From Streptomyces olivochromogenes (lineage in GTDB: Bacteria; Actinomycetota; Actinomycetes; Streptomycetales; Streptomycetaceae), in assembly GCF_021538895.1 (NCBI RefSeq), contig NZ_JADDRL010000002.1, positions 1 through 64,000 of the forward strand: 64,000 nucleotides of DNA, in the 5' to 3' direction. The position numbers were made by a program, and so were the translations under genes. This document shows positions 36,813 to 46,219 of this stretch, piece after piece. Positions within the stretch are counted from its first letter, which is position 1, and the number at the start of each line of letters is the position of its first letter. The notes below the pieces were generated by a model. It made no database searches and was not told where the DNA came from. It saw only the letters and a program-made list of their open reading frames with translations.

Positions 36813-37421
36813 CTAGAAGGGGGGCTCGTCCGAGTAGCCGCCACCGCCACCGCCGCCGCCGGAGCCACCGCCCCAGCCGCCGCCCTGCTGGCCGGCGCCC
36901 TGCTGGCCGCCGCCGGCGGGAGCGCCGGTCGCCCACGGGTCGTCGGCCGGAGCGCCGCCGCCCTGCTGGCCGCCACCGGAGCCGCCGCCCCAGCCGCCGC
37001 CCTGCTGGCCGCCGCCACCGCCGCCGTAACCGCCCTGGCCACCGCGAGCGCCACCACCGGCGGTCTTGGTGACCTTGGCCGTGGCGTTGCGCAGGCTGGC
37101 GCCGACTTCCTCGACGTCCAGTTCGTAGACCGTGCGCTTGACGCCCTCGCGGTCCTCGTAGGACCGCTGCTTCAGCCGGCCCTGCACGATGACGCGCATG
37201 CCTCGCTGGAGCGACTCGGCGACGTTCTCCGCCGCCTGACGCCAGACCGAGCAGGTGAGGAAGAGGCTCTCGCCGTCCTTCCACTCGTTCGTCTGGCGGT
37301 CGAAGGTGCGGGGAGTGGACGCGACGCGGAACTTCGCGACCGCCGCACCGGACGGGGTGAAGCGCAGCTCGGGGTCGTCGACAAGATTGCCGACGACCGT
37401 GATGACGGTCTCGCCTGCCAT
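36813..37421 (-). CDS. ssb: Single-stranded DNA-binding protein
   Basis: SSB (202 residues) coats single-stranded DNA at forks. Residues 1-110 form the OB fold ([19 protein letters not shown]), residues about 115-192 a Gly/Gln-rich linker with near-repeats of [11 protein letters not shown], and the end SDEPPF is the acidic tip that binds partner proteins. Third-gene placement in the rpsF operon is conserved in actinobacteria. Streptomycetes usually have a second ssb elsewhere. Confidence 0.97.
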   Translation of the reverse strand: MAGETVITVVGNLVDDPELRFTPSGAAVAKFRVASTPRTFDRQTNEWKDGESLFLTCSVWRQAAENVAESLQRGMRVIVQGRLKQRSYEDREGVKRTVYELDVEEVGASLRNATAKVTKTAGGGARGGQGGYGGGGGGQQGGGWGGGSGGGQQGGGAPADDPWATGAPAGGGQQGAGQQGGGWGGGSGGGGGGGGYSDEPPF

Positions 37422-37496
37422 GGGGGAACCTCTCGGCGGGTTTGCTGCTGGCTGCTTGCTGCTACTCGAATCCCGAGATCAGCTGAGCGGGAGAGC

Positions 37497-37787
37497 TCAG
37501 TGGGTCTCGGGGCGGAGGACCTTGGTCCGGAGGACCGACTCGTTCAGGTTCATCTGGCGGTCGAGCTCCTTGACGACCGCAGGCTCGGCCTGCAGGTCGA
37601 TGACCGAGTAGATGCCCTCGGGCTTCTTCTTGATCTCGTACGAGAGACGACGACGGCCCCAGGTGTCGACCTTCTCCACCTTGCCGTTGCCCTCACGGAC
37701 GACGGAGAGGAAGTTCTCGATCAGGGGGGCGACAGCGCGCTCCTCCAGATCGGGGTCGAGGATGACCATCACCTCGTAGTGACGCAT
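37497..37787 (-). CDS. rpsF: 30S ribosomal protein S6
   Basis: S6 (96 residues) starts [19 protein letters not shown] and has the [20 protein letters not shown] core. AGGAGGTGGG lies just upstream of ATG 37787; the longer frame to 37991 is not used. First gene of the rpsF-ssb-rpsR-rplI operon, whose promoter must lie in the 270-nt spacer before the next plus-strand gene. Confidence 0.97.
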   Translation of the reverse strand: MRHYEVMVILDPDLEERAVAPLIENFLSVVREGNGKVEKVDTWGRRRLSYEIKKKPEGIYSVIDLQAEPAVVKELDRQMNLNESVLRTKVLRPETH

Positions 37788-38060
37788 GTGGAACCCACCT
37801 CCTTTGGACTCAGCGGCCACGGTCGTTCCGTGGCAGGAGGGTTGTGATGCGTACGCAACAGTGTCTGAGTAAAACAGCCGCCACTGACAATCGGGACTCC
37901 CGTGGGGAGTCCCTGTCGCGGCCTGGGCAGACACCCGTGCAGACGGTACAGAGTACCCGCACACCGGCTTCCGGTTGAAATCCGGCGGCAAGGACCGTCA
38001 GTCTGTACACGTCGGGTGTGTAAGGCGCTACGATGCGCCGCCTTCCGCAGGAGGTGCCCC

Positions 38061-38375
38061 ATGGCACAACAGGCATTGCGACCCAACACCGCCGGATCCT
38101 TCCTCGCGACGGACGGCAAACCCCATCCGCTCCAGGACGCGCTGACCGTGGTGACGCTGGTTCTGGGGTTGACGTCCTTCATCACGGCGATGTTCGACAG
38201 TCTCCACCTGCTCAGCTCCTGGACGGGCCTGGTGGGGATCTTCACCGGCGCGTACGGACAGTGGATCTCGGAGACCACGCGTGAGCGCCTCGGTCTGATC
38301 CTGGGTCTCGGTGCCTCGGCTGTCGGCTTCTACCTCGGCATGGCACACGGCGGTCTGTTCGGCGGAATCGGTTGA
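38061..38375 (+). CDS. Small conserved membrane protein
   Basis: A 104-residue protein with two to three hydrophobic segments (about residues 28-50, 54-70 and 77-98), starting at ATG 38061 with AGGAGG nine nt upstream. I recognise no domain with a known activity. It is conserved in position between rpsF and femX in streptomycetes as far as I recall. Short cytoplasmic loops suggest a structural or accessory membrane role. Confidence 0.7.
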   Translation: MAQQALRPNTAGSFLATDGKPHPLQDALTVVTLVLGLTSFITAMFDSLHLLSSWTGLVGIFTGAYGQWISETTRERLGLILGLGASAVGFYLGMAHGGLFGGIG

Positions 38376-38554
38376 CCGTCCGGACAGACTCCTCCGAACA
38401 TCGATAGAACACCCTCGAACGCCCTGGCGGTCGGCAAGCCGGGGCGAAGGTCTCGTACGCCCAGTCGGGGCGCTCGCACGGCGCAGTAGGCTTCGGCGCG
38501 AGAGCCGGAGCCCCTGTACCCATGGGGACACACCAGCCCGAGGAGCGCCCCGAC

Positions 38555-39676
38555 ATGAGCCTGACCCTGAGGACCATCAGCCGCGAGCAGCATCTGGCCT
38601 ACATCCAGAGCCTGCCAGCGGCGAGCCACATGCAGGTCCCGGCCTGGGCCGATGTCAAGGCGGAGTGGCGCTCCGAGAGCCTGGGCTGGTTCGACGACCG
38701 CACCGGCGAGATGGTCGGCGCGGGCCTGGTCCTCTACCGCCAGCTGCCCAAGATCAAGCGCTACCTCGCCTACCTTCCCGAGGGTCCGGTCATCAACTGG
38801 TTCGCGCCGAATCTGGACGACTGGATCCAGCCGATGCTGGCCCACCTGAAGCAGCAGGGCGCCTTCTCCGTGAAGATGGGCCCGCCGGTGATCATCCGGC
38901 GCTGGGAGGCCAACTCCATCAAGCAGGGCATCCAGGACCCGGACGTGAAGCGCCTGCGCGACATCGAGGCCGACTTCATCGAGCCGCGCGCCTTCGAGGT
39001 GGCGGACAAGCTGCGCCGCATGGGCTGGCAGCAGGGCGAGGACGGCGGTGCCGGCTTCGGTGACGTGCAGCCCCGCTACGTCTTCCAGGTGCCGCTGGCC
39101 AACCGCTCCCTGGAAGAGGTCCACAAGAACTTCAACCAGCTGTGGCGCCGCAACATCAAGAAGGCCGAGAAGGCCGGTGTCGAGGTCGTCCAGGGCGGCT
39201 ACCAGGACCTGGAGGAGTGGCAGCGGCTGTACGAGATCACGGCCGTGCGCGACCACTTCCGGCCGCGCCCGCTGTCGTACTTCCAGCGCATGTGGTCGGC
39301 CCTCAACACCGAGGACCCCAACCGCATGCGGCTGTACTTCGCCCGCCACAACGGCGTGAACCTTTCAGCAGCGACGATGCTGATCGTCGGCGGACACGTC
39401 TGGTACTCCTACGGCGCCTCCGACAACATCGGCCGTGAGGTCCGGCCCTCGAACGCGATGCAGTGGCGGATGCTGCGCGACGCCTACGCGCTCGGCGCCA
39501 CCGTCTACGACCTGCGCGGCATCTCCGACTCGCTCGACGAGACCGACCACCTCTTCGGCCTGATCCAGTTCAAGGTGGGCACCGGTGGGCAGGCCGCCGA
39601 ATACCTCGGCGAGTGGGACTTCCCGCTGAACAAGCTGCTCCACAAGGCGCTCGACATCTACATGTCGCGCCGCTGA
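38555..39676 (+). CDS. femX: FemX-type peptidyltransferase for the peptidoglycan cross-bridge
   Basis: The 373-residue protein matches the FemABX family: two GNAT-like domains, with QVPAWADVKAEWRSESLGW near the start, NFNQLWRRNIKKAEKAGVEV before the inserted helix and WYSYGASDNIGREVRPSNAM in the second domain. FemX adds the first glycine from Gly-tRNA to lipid II in S. coelicolor. ATG 38555 has GAGGAGCG upstream; an ATG 11 codons earlier is less likely. The racemase-like gene follows by 65 nt and may be co-transcribed. Confidence 0.93.
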   Translation: MSLTLRTISREQHLAYIQSLPAASHMQVPAWADVKAEWRSESLGWFDDRTGEMVGAGLVLYRQLPKIKRYLAYLPEGPVINWFAPNLDDWIQPMLAHLKQQGAFSVKMGPPVIIRRWEANSIKQGIQDPDVKRLRDIEADFIEPRAFEVADKLRRMGWQQGEDGGAGFGDVQPRYVFQVPLANRSLEEVHKNFNQLWRRNIKKAEKAGVEVVQGGYQDLEEWQRLYEITAVRDHFRPRPLSYFQRMWSALNTEDPNRMRLYFARHNGVNLSAATMLIVGGHVWYSYGASDNIGREVRPSNAMQWRMLRDAYALGATVYDLRGISDSLDETDHLFGLIQFKVGTGGQAAEYLGEWDFPLNKLLHKALDIYMSRR

Positions 39677-39741
39677 CGTCACATTCAGTGATTCCATACC
39701 TCTGACACACCGCAGCCACCAGAAAGGTTCCAGGTCCGGCC

Positions 39742-40773
39742 ATGGCGCTCACGCTCTACGTCGACACCGCGCGCTGGCGGGCGCACCACAAGCACGTGCA
39801 GGAGCAGTTCCCGGCACTCGTCCCGGTCTGCAAGGGCAACGGCTACGGCTTCGGGCACGAACGGCTGGCCGAGGAGGCCACGCGGCTGGGCTCGGACGTC
39901 CTCGCCGTCGGCACGACGTACGAGGCCGCGCGCATCAAGGACTGGTTCGGCGGCGACCTGCTGGTGCTGACGCCCTACCGGCGCGGCGAGGAGCCCGTTC
40001 CGCTGCCCGACCGGGTCATCCGCTCGGTGTCGTCCATCGACGGCGTGTACGGCCTCGTGGGTGCCCGTGTGGTCATCGAGGTGATGTCCACGATGAAGCG
40101 GCACGGCATCAGTGAGCAGGACCTTCCGCAGCTGCACTCCGCCATAGAGAACATCCGGCTGGAGGGCTTCGCCATCCACCTGCCGCTGGACCGCACCGAC
40201 GGCTCGGACGCCGTCGAGGAGGTCATCGGCTGGATGGACCGGCTGCGCGCGGCCCGGCTGCCGCTGCACACGATGTTCGTCAGCCACCTCAAGGCCGACG
40301 AACTCGCCCGGCTGCAGCAGCAGTTCCCGCAGACCCGGTTCCGCGCCCGCATCGGCACGCGGCTGTGGCTGGGGGACCACGACGCCACCGAGTACCGCGG
40401 CGCCGTCCTGGATGTCACCCGCGTCGCCAAGGGCGACCGCTTCGGCTACCGCCAGCAGAAGGCGGCCTCCGACGGCTATCTGGTGGTCGTGGCGGGCGGC
40501 ACGTCGCACGGAGTGGGCCTGGAGGCCCCGAAGGCCCTGCACGGCGTCATGCCGCGCGCCAAGGGCGTCGCGCGGGCCGGCCTGGCCACGGTGAACCGGA
40601 ACCTTTCTCCGTTCGTCTGGGGCGGCAAGCAGCGCTGGTTCGCGGAGCCGCCGCACATGCAGGTGTCGATCCTGTTCGTGCCGGCGGACGCGCCCGAGCC
40701 GAAGGTCGGCGAGGAGCTGGTGGCCCATCTGCGGCACACCACCACCCAGTTCGACCGGATCGTGGACCGCTGA
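39742..40773 (+). CDS. Alanine-racemase-like PLP protein (N-terminal domain only)
   Basis: The 343-residue protein has the type III PLP barrel: LVPVCKGNGYGFGH contains the cofactor-binding Lys. It lacks a clear match for the second-domain Tyr that completes alanine racemase, so its racemase activity is uncertain. Position right after femX suggests a role in peptidoglycan precursor or D-amino acid supply, which is inference. AGAAAGGTTCC upstream and ATG 39742 fit; a strong terminator follows at 40792. Confidence 0.78.
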   Translation: MALTLYVDTARWRAHHKHVQEQFPALVPVCKGNGYGFGHERLAEEATRLGSDVLAVGTTYEAARIKDWFGGDLLVLTPYRRGEEPVPLPDRVIRSVSSIDGVYGLVGARVVIEVMSTMKRHGISEQDLPQLHSAIENIRLEGFAIHLPLDRTDGSDAVEEVIGWMDRLRAARLPLHTMFVSHLKADELARLQQQFPQTRFRARIGTRLWLGDHDATEYRGAVLDVTRVAKGDRFGYRQQKAASDGYLVVVAGGTSHGVGLEAPKALHGVMPRAKGVARAGLATVNRNLSPFVWGGKQRWFAEPPHMQVSILFVPADAPEPKVGEELVAHLRHTTTQFDRIVDR

Positions 40774-40791
40774 GAAGCCTTCTGGCAGCCG

Positions 40792-40826
40792 AAAGGCCGT
40801 ACACGGTTCTCCCGTGTACGGCCTTT
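40792..40826. terminator. Intrinsic terminator
   Basis: AAAGGCCGTACACGG pairs perfectly with CCGTGTACGGCCTTT (15 bp, 5-nt loop) followed by TTCC. It ends the femX-racemase-like transcript. Confidence 0.85.
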
Positions 40827-40864
40827 TCCGTGTCCTGGGCCGGTCGGCGGCGACCCTTGTTCGC

Positions 40865-42373
40865 TCAGAGCGAACGGTCGTGGGAGGGGCCCTGCCCCTG
40901 GCTGCCCCACTCTACCGGGGGACCGTCGAAGTGGGCGGCGTGGCGCGGGGGATGGGCCGCCGCACCGAGGACGAAGACGTCCTCGGCACCGTCGAGCACC
41001 CCGCCCGACGGGTCGTCGTCGCCGGACCGGCGCACCACGTCCCGCTCCGGCATGAGGATGTCCCGCACGACCATCGCGCACAGGTAGAGCGTGCCCAGCA
41101 GGTGCACCGCGATGGCCCAGTGGTAACCGTGGGTGGGCAGACCCTTGTGGGCGTCTCCGCTGGTCGTGTAGGCGAGGTACATCCAGATCCCCAGGAAGTA
41201 CGCCACCTCGCACAGCTGCCAGATCAGGAAGTCCCGCCACTTCGGCCGGGCCAGCACCGCCAGCGGCACCAGCCACAGCACGTACTGGGGCGAGTAGACC
41301 TTGTTGGTGAGGATGAAGGCCGCCACGATCAGGAACGCGAGCTGGGCGAAGCGGGGCCGGCGCGGGGCGGTGAAGGTGACCGCCGCGATACCCGCGCAGC
41401 ACAGCAGCATCAGCAGCGTGGCGAGCATGTTGACGGTGTCGGTGGAGGGCGGGTTGCTCGTGTTCTGCGCCCAGATCAGCCAGAGGGACCCGAAGTCCAC
41501 GCCCCGCTCCTGACTGAACGTGTAGAACTTCGACCAGCCCTCGAAGGCGAACATCATCACCGGCAGGTTCACCACGAGCCAGGCGAGCGCCGCGCCGCCC
41601 AGGGCCTTGCCGAAGTCCCGCCACTTGCCCGCGCGCCAGCACAGCACGAGCAGCGGGCCGAGCAGCAGCACCGGATACAGCTTGGCGGCCGTTGCAAGGC
41701 CCAGCAGGACGCCGAACGCGAGGGAACGGCCTCTCGCCCACATCAGCATCGCCGCGGCCGTCAGAGCGACCGCCAGCAGGTCCCAGTTGATGGTGGCGGT
41801 GAGCGCGAAGGCGGGCGCCAGGGCGACCAGCAGGCCGTCCCAGGGCCGCCGGGCGTGCGTACGGCTCACACAGACCACGATCACGGCGGCGCACGCCATC
41901 AGCAGCCCGGCGTTGACGAACCAGTACCACTGCTCCTGGTGCTGGATGCTGCCGCTATGGGGCGTGAGCCAGCCGGCGACCTGCATGAACACACCGGTGA
42001 GCACCGGGTATTCGAGGTACTCCATGTCGCCGGGGAGCTTGTCGAAGTACGGCACGCGTCCGTCGGCGAAGCCGCGCCCCTGGTAGAGGTGCGGGATGTC
42101 CGAGTAGCACGCGTGCGTGTACTGCGAACTGGCACCGAAGAACCAGCCGCCGTCGTAGCAGGGCAGCTTCTGGACCAGGCCGAGGGCGAACATGCCGATC
42201 GCCACCAGCGTGACGATCCGTACGGGGGTCCACCAGGACGTCCCGAGCAGGGCGCGCCGCCCGATGGGGCCGCCGATCAGCTCGCTGCCGGCCGCGGCGA
42301 TCTCGTCCTCGCGGGTCGGCCGCACCGGTTCCGGCTCGTGCACGCTCGCGGGCGTCGTTTCTGCACTGGGCAT
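40865..42373 (-). CDS. GT87-type polyprenol-linked glycosyltransferase
   Basis: The 502-residue protein has about ten hydrophobic helices and matches the GT87 family (DUF2029), whose mycobacterial members use polyprenyl-phosphate mannose in mannan synthesis. An acidic motif YFDKLPGDMEYLEYPVL lies in the first extracellular loop, where the GT-C catalytic Asp/Glu is expected. Acceptor unknown. ATG 42373 is preferred to 42382 by the spacing of AGGAT. It probably acts in cell-envelope glycan synthesis alongside the neighbouring PBP and femX. Confidence 0.82.
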   Translation of the reverse strand: MPSAETTPASVHEPEPVRPTREDEIAAAGSELIGGPIGRRALLGTSWWTPVRIVTLVAIGMFALGLVQKLPCYDGGWFFGASSQYTHACYSDIPHLYQGRGFADGRVPYFDKLPGDMEYLEYPVLTGVFMQVAGWLTPHSGSIQHQEQWYWFVNAGLLMACAAVIVVCVSRTHARRPWDGLLVALAPAFALTATINWDLLAVALTAAAMLMWARGRSLAFGVLLGLATAAKLYPVLLLGPLLVLCWRAGKWRDFGKALGGAALAWLVVNLPVMMFAFEGWSKFYTFSQERGVDFGSLWLIWAQNTSNPPSTDTVNMLATLLMLLCCAGIAAVTFTAPRRPRFAQLAFLIVAAFILTNKVYSPQYVLWLVPLAVLARPKWRDFLIWQLCEVAYFLGIWMYLAYTTSGDAHKGLPTHGYHWAIAVHLLGTLYLCAMVVRDILMPERDVVRRSGDDDPSGGVLDGAEDVFVLGAAAHPPRHAAHFDGPPVEWGSQGQGPSHDRSL

Positions 42374-42411
42374 GGGCCACATCCTGCCGTACCTGTCTGA
42401 GAAAACGCCGA

Positions 42412-42459
42412 GGGCCGCCGCACCCGGTGGGGTGCGGCGGCCCGTGTTTCACGTGAAAC
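42412..42459. terminator. Hairpin plus perfect parS downstream of the PBP gene
   Basis: GGGCCGCCGCACCC pairs perfectly with GGGTGCGGCGGCCC over GGTG (42412-42443). GTTTCACGTGAAAC follows at 42446-42459, only 2 bp away. On the minus strand the order after the PBP stop is parS, then hairpin. The hairpin should end PBP transcription ahead of the GT87 gene. Confidence 0.8.
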
Positions 42460-42502
42460 ACCCATGGCGGGCGATATGACCGCTCATCGGCCGAGGCCTC
42501 GG

Positions 42503-45139
42503 CTAGCCGTTCTGCCCGGCGAAGATGCCTCCGTTCCCGTTACCTCTCGTACTCGTTCCACTCGTATCGGTGGCCGTCGGAGAGGGGGTGACTCCACCCG
42601 TGCTGCCACCGTCCTGGCCTCCGCTGTTGTCGCACTTCCAGTTGCCCAGGCCGCCATTGCAGGTGTCGCTGGGCGTGGGCGACGGCGACGTCTCCGTCTC
42701 ACTGGGCGTGGGGCTCGGCGTGTCGCTGGGCGTCTGGCTCGGCGTGATGGTGATGGACGGAGTCGGGGAGGGAGCGCCCGCCTCGTCGGTGATCTCACCG
42801 ATCTTCTCGGCGTCCGGGAAGCCGGGGTCGGACTTCCCCTTGAGCGCGGCCTTCATGTACTCGGTCCACACGGACGTCGGAATGTCACCACCGTGGATGG
42901 ACGCGACGCCCGCCGTGCCGTTCATGGAGAGCAGCTCGTGGTCCTTGGGGTTCTCGCGGAACATCGCGACGGACGTCGACAGCTGCTGGGTGTAGCCGAC
43001 GAACCAGGCCGACTTGTTGCTGTCGGTGGTACCGGTCTTACCGGCCGCCGTACGGCCCAGGACCTTGGCATTCTGACCCGTACCGTTCTGGATGACGTTC
43101 TGGAGCGTGTCCGTCACGTTGTTCGCCACATCCGTCGGCATCGCCTGGGTCGACTTGGGCTTGGTGAAGCCGGACAGATCCTGCCCGTCCTGCTTGACCT
43201 TGGTGACCGAGTACGGCTCCGTGTGCTTGCCGGAAGCGGCGAAGGTCGAGTAGGCGTCAGCCATACGGATCGCGCTGGGGGTCGAGGTGCCGAGCGCGAA
43301 GGACGGGTTGAGCGTGGCGAAGCTGCCGTCCAGGATGCCGGACCGCTTGGCCACGTCCTTCACGTGGGACATCCCCACGTCCCAGCCGAGCTGGACGAAC
43401 GGCGTGTTGATGGACTGCTCCATCGCCTTGCGCAGGGTGATGTAGCCCCAGCGGTGGTTGCTCTCGTTGTTCTGATAGAAGACCGAGTTGTCCTTGTTCA
43501 GGACGAATGTACCGTCCTGGTTTCTGACCTTGAGATGGTCATTGCCGTTGTACTTGCTCAGCGGCGAGACACCGACACCGTCCGACTGGTAGGTGCCGTA
43601 CTGCATGGCCGCCGCGAGCACGAACGGCTTCCACGTCGAACCGACGGGGACACCGGAGGTGTCGGCGTTGTTGGTGAAGTGGTTGTTCTCGTAGCCCGCG
43701 CCGCCGTAGAGCGCGACGATCGCGCCGTCATTGGGCACCACCGACGCCGCACCGAACTGGACGTACTTGTCGAGCTGGCGCTTCGGGTTGAGGCGCTGCT
43801 TCTCGATCTTCTTCACGGCAGCGCTCAGGGCGTTGACCTTCTTCTTGTCGAAGGTCGTGTAGATCTGGAAGCCGCCCTTGTCGAACTCCGCCTCCGTGAT
43901 GTGGGAGTGGGCCAGGACGTACTTCTTCGCCGTGTCGGCCAGGTAGCTGATCTGGCCGGTCATGCCCTTGGTCGCCTTGCGGCCCTGAGGCACGGGGTAC
44001 TTCGCGATGGCCTTCTGGTACTGCTCGTCGGTGATGCGCTTGTCCTTGTGCATCTCGCCGAGGATCCAGCTCCAGCGCTCCTGGGAGCGCGTGCGGTTGG
44101 CCTTGGGGGTCGCCGCACTGTCGAGGTCCTGGTTGCCGGCCGGGTCGTAGTACGTCGGACCCTTGAGCAGCGCGGCGAGAACGGCGCACTCGCTCGGCGT
44201 GAGGTCGACCGCGTCCTTGCCGTAGTAGGTCTGCGCGGCGGCCTGGATGCCGTAGGCGCCGCGGCCGTAGTACGAGGTGTTCAGGTAGCCCTGAAGGATC
44301 TGCTCCTTCTTGAGCTTCGTCCCCACCTTGATGGAGATGAACATCTCCTTGAACTTCCGGGACAGCGTCTGGTCCTGGCTCAGGTAGGTGTTCTTGACGA
44401 ACTGCTGGGTGATCGTGGAACCACCCTGGGTCTGACCGCCGCGCGCCATGTTGACCAGGGCGCGCGCGATACCCATGGGGTCGACGCCGGAGTCCGTGTA
44501 GAAGCTCTTGTTCTCGGCCGAGATCACCGCCCACTGCATGGCCTTGGGGATCTGGTCGATGGTGACGTTCTGACGGTTCGTACCGGTGCCGGTGGCGACC
44601 ATCTGGGTGTCGTCGGACCAGTAGTAGACGTTGTTCTGGGACTGGGCCGCGTCGTTCTCGTTGGGGATCGAGACCATGGCGTAACCGACGCCGACCATGG
44701 CGACGAGGCTGCCGACGAAGCCGACGAACAGTCCGGTGACGAGCTTCCAGGAGGGCACCCAGCGGCGCCATCCGAACCTGCCCGTCCGGGGGTAGTCGAT
44801 GAACCGCTTCTTTCCGGGTGCGGTCGCGCGACCCCTGCCGCGCCCGGGCCCGGTCGGTCCGCCCGGACCGCCGCGCCTGCCGCCCGGCCCCACATTGTCG
44901 GCCGCTCTGCGGCGGCTCCCTCCGCTTCTCTGTGCCGCACGCCGCGCCTCGGCACGGCTGCCGTACTGCTCTGCACCTCCCGAGCCCTGGGAGTCCGACC
45001 CGTAGGAGTCGGAAGGAGACCCGGTGGCGCCTCGCGGTGCCGCGCGGCGGCCGGGGGACGAGCCGGACGACTGGCCGCGTCGGGCCGCGGCACGTCCGCC
45101 TCCCTGCGGCTGCGGCGGTTTGCGACGGTGCTCGCTCAT
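42503..45139 (-). CDS. Class A penicillin-binding protein
   Basis: The 878-residue bifunctional PBP polymerises glycan strands and cross-links peptides. Residues 1-130 are a basic, Ser/Gly-rich cytoplasmic head, then one membrane helix (about 133-160). The GT51 domain shows SAENKSFYTDSG (a variant of the usual ED-x-x-F box, with the catalytic Glu kept) and GGSTITQQFVKN. The transpeptidase has STWKPF (SXXK), a SIN motif and KTGTTDSNKSAWFVG. The last 100 residues are Pro/Ser/Thr-rich, probably wall-spanning. GGAG before ATG 45139 sets the start; 45235 is not used. It is divergent from PadR and may share its operator. Confidence 0.93.
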   Translation of the reverse strand: MSEHRRKPPQPQGGGRAAARRGQSSGSSPGRRAAPRGATGSPSDSYGSDSQGSGGAEQYGSRAEARRAAQRSGGSRRRAADNVGPGGRRGGPGGPTGPGRGRGRATAPGKKRFIDYPRTGRFGWRRWVPSWKLVTGLFVGFVGSLVAMVGVGYAMVSIPNENDAAQSQNNVYYWSDDTQMVATGTGTNRQNVTIDQIPKAMQWAVISAENKSFYTDSGVDPMGIARALVNMARGGQTQGGSTITQQFVKNTYLSQDQTLSRKFKEMFISIKVGTKLKKEQILQGYLNTSYYGRGAYGIQAAAQTYYGKDAVDLTPSECAVLAALLKGPTYYDPAGNQDLDSAATPKANRTRSQERWSWILGEMHKDKRITDEQYQKAIAKYPVPQGRKATKGMTGQISYLADTAKKYVLAHSHITEAEFDKGGFQIYTTFDKKKVNALSAAVKKIEKQRLNPKRQLDKYVQFGAASVVPNDGAIVALYGGAGYENNHFTNNADTSGVPVGSTWKPFVLAAAMQYGTYQSDGVGVSPLSKYNGNDHLKVRNQDGTFVLNKDNSVFYQNNESNHRWGYITLRKAMEQSINTPFVQLGWDVGMSHVKDVAKRSGILDGSFATLNPSFALGTSTPSAIRMADAYSTFAASGKHTEPYSVTKVKQDGQDLSGFTKPKSTQAMPTDVANNVTDTLQNVIQNGTGQNAKVLGRTAAGKTGTTDSNKSAWFVGYTQQLSTSVAMFRENPKDHELLSMNGTAGVASIHGGDIPTSVWTEYMKAALKGKSDPGFPDAEKIGEITDEAGAPSPTPSITITPSQTPSDTPSPTPSETETSPSPTPSDTCNGGLGNWKCDNSGGQDGGSTGGVTPSPTATDTSGTSTRGNGNGGIFAGQNG

Positions 45140-45440
45140 CGAACGATTACTCCTCGGGCAGGCGCACCCGTGCGCGCCTGGAAACGGCGGCTGGTTTCCG
45201 GTCCCCCCGAAGTACGGATGTGGTCGGTTCTGCATTCACCCGTACTGCACCGGGGACGAGGACGCCCCCAGGCGTCACTTGGTTCCCGGCGGTATCCATG
45301 CCGCACAGACTACGCACCGTCAAAACCCGCCTAGCTCCGAACTTCACCCCAAATCGGGCAACTCACCTCCCACGAATCGGTGATGTGATCCCGTTCACCG
45401 TCCCCCCTCTTGTCGCATCCGGAAGGCCGTTCTATCGTCG

Positions 45441-45463
45441 TGATGTATCGAGTCGATACATCA
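45441..45463. promoter_or_regulatory. PadR-type operator, perfect 11-bp inverted repeat
   Basis: TGATGTATCGA and TCGATACATCA form a perfect 23-bp palindrome around one central G, 29 nt before the PadR ATG. PadR proteins commonly bind ATGTAT-type repeats and repress their own operon, so this is the likely operator for PadR and inositol synthase, and possibly for the PBP gene. Confidence 0.85.
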
Positions 45464-45492
45464 GCGCGAGATAAGGGCGAGAGGAGGCGACC

Positions 45493-46176
45493 ATGAGCCG
45501 GCGGGCCGGGATTCTTGAGTTCGCCGTACTCGGCCTTCTCCGCGAATCACCCATGCACGGCTATGAGCTGCGCAAACGACTCAATACGTCACTGGGCGTA
45601 TTCCGTGCGTTCAGCTACGGGACGCTCTACCCCTGCCTCAAGACGCTGGTCGCCAACGGCTGGTTGATCGAGGAATCGGGGAGCTCCCACGAGGACGCCC
45701 ACGCCGCCCCCCTCGCGGGGCGCCGCGCGAAGATCGTCTACCGATTGACCGCGGATGGTAAGGAACACTTCGAGGAACTGCTCTCGCAGACGGGCCCCGA
45801 CGCGTACGAGGACGAGCACTTCGCCGCCCGCTTCGCCTTCTTCGGGCAGACGTCACGCGACGTACGCATGCGCGTACTGGAGGGCCGCCGCAGCCGGCTG
45901 GAGGAGCGCCTCGAAAAGATGCGCGCCTCGCTGGCACGCACCCGGGAGCGCCTCGACGACTACACGCTTGAGCTCCAGCGCCACGGAATGGAGTCCGTGG
46001 AGCGCGAAGTGCGCTGGCTGAACGAGCTCATCGAGAGCGAGCGGGCCGGGAGGGACCTCAAGGGTTCCGCTTCCGGGGGGTCCGCTCAGCAGGACACCAC
46101 CAATGGATCGACGGGCGGCCTGCCCCGTCCTGGGGACACCCCTGGGACGGATACGCCCGGCGACACCGCCACGTGA
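45493..46176 (+). CDS. PadR-family transcriptional regulator
   Basis: The 227-residue protein has a PadR winged helix ([20 protein letters not shown], then [12 protein letters not shown] and the wing ending [12 protein letters not shown]) and a long helical C-terminal domain (about residues 85-190) like PadR subgroup members that dimerise by it. The last 40 residues are Gly/Ser/Thr-rich. AGGAGG lies 7 nt upstream. It is 43 nt before inositol-1-phosphate synthase and probably represses this operon through the palindrome at 45441. Confidence 0.9.
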   Translation: MSRRAGILEFAVLGLLRESPMHGYELRKRLNTSLGVFRAFSYGTLYPCLKTLVANGWLIEESGSSHEDAHAAPLAGRRAKIVYRLTADGKEHFEELLSQTGPDAYEDEHFAARFAFFGQTSRDVRMRVLEGRRSRLEERLEKMRASLARTRERLDDYTLELQRHGMESVEREVRWLNELIESERAGRDLKGSASGGSAQQDTTNGSTGGLPRPGDTPGTDTPGDTAT

Positions 46177-46219
46177 AGCCCACTCAGGGCCTCACTCGTA
46201 CACACAGGGAGCAACCGGA

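Noticed and set aside
36840..37040. Repeats in the ssb gene as a separate element
   Set aside because: They are the Gly/Gln-rich linker of Ssb, which is normal for actinobacteria.
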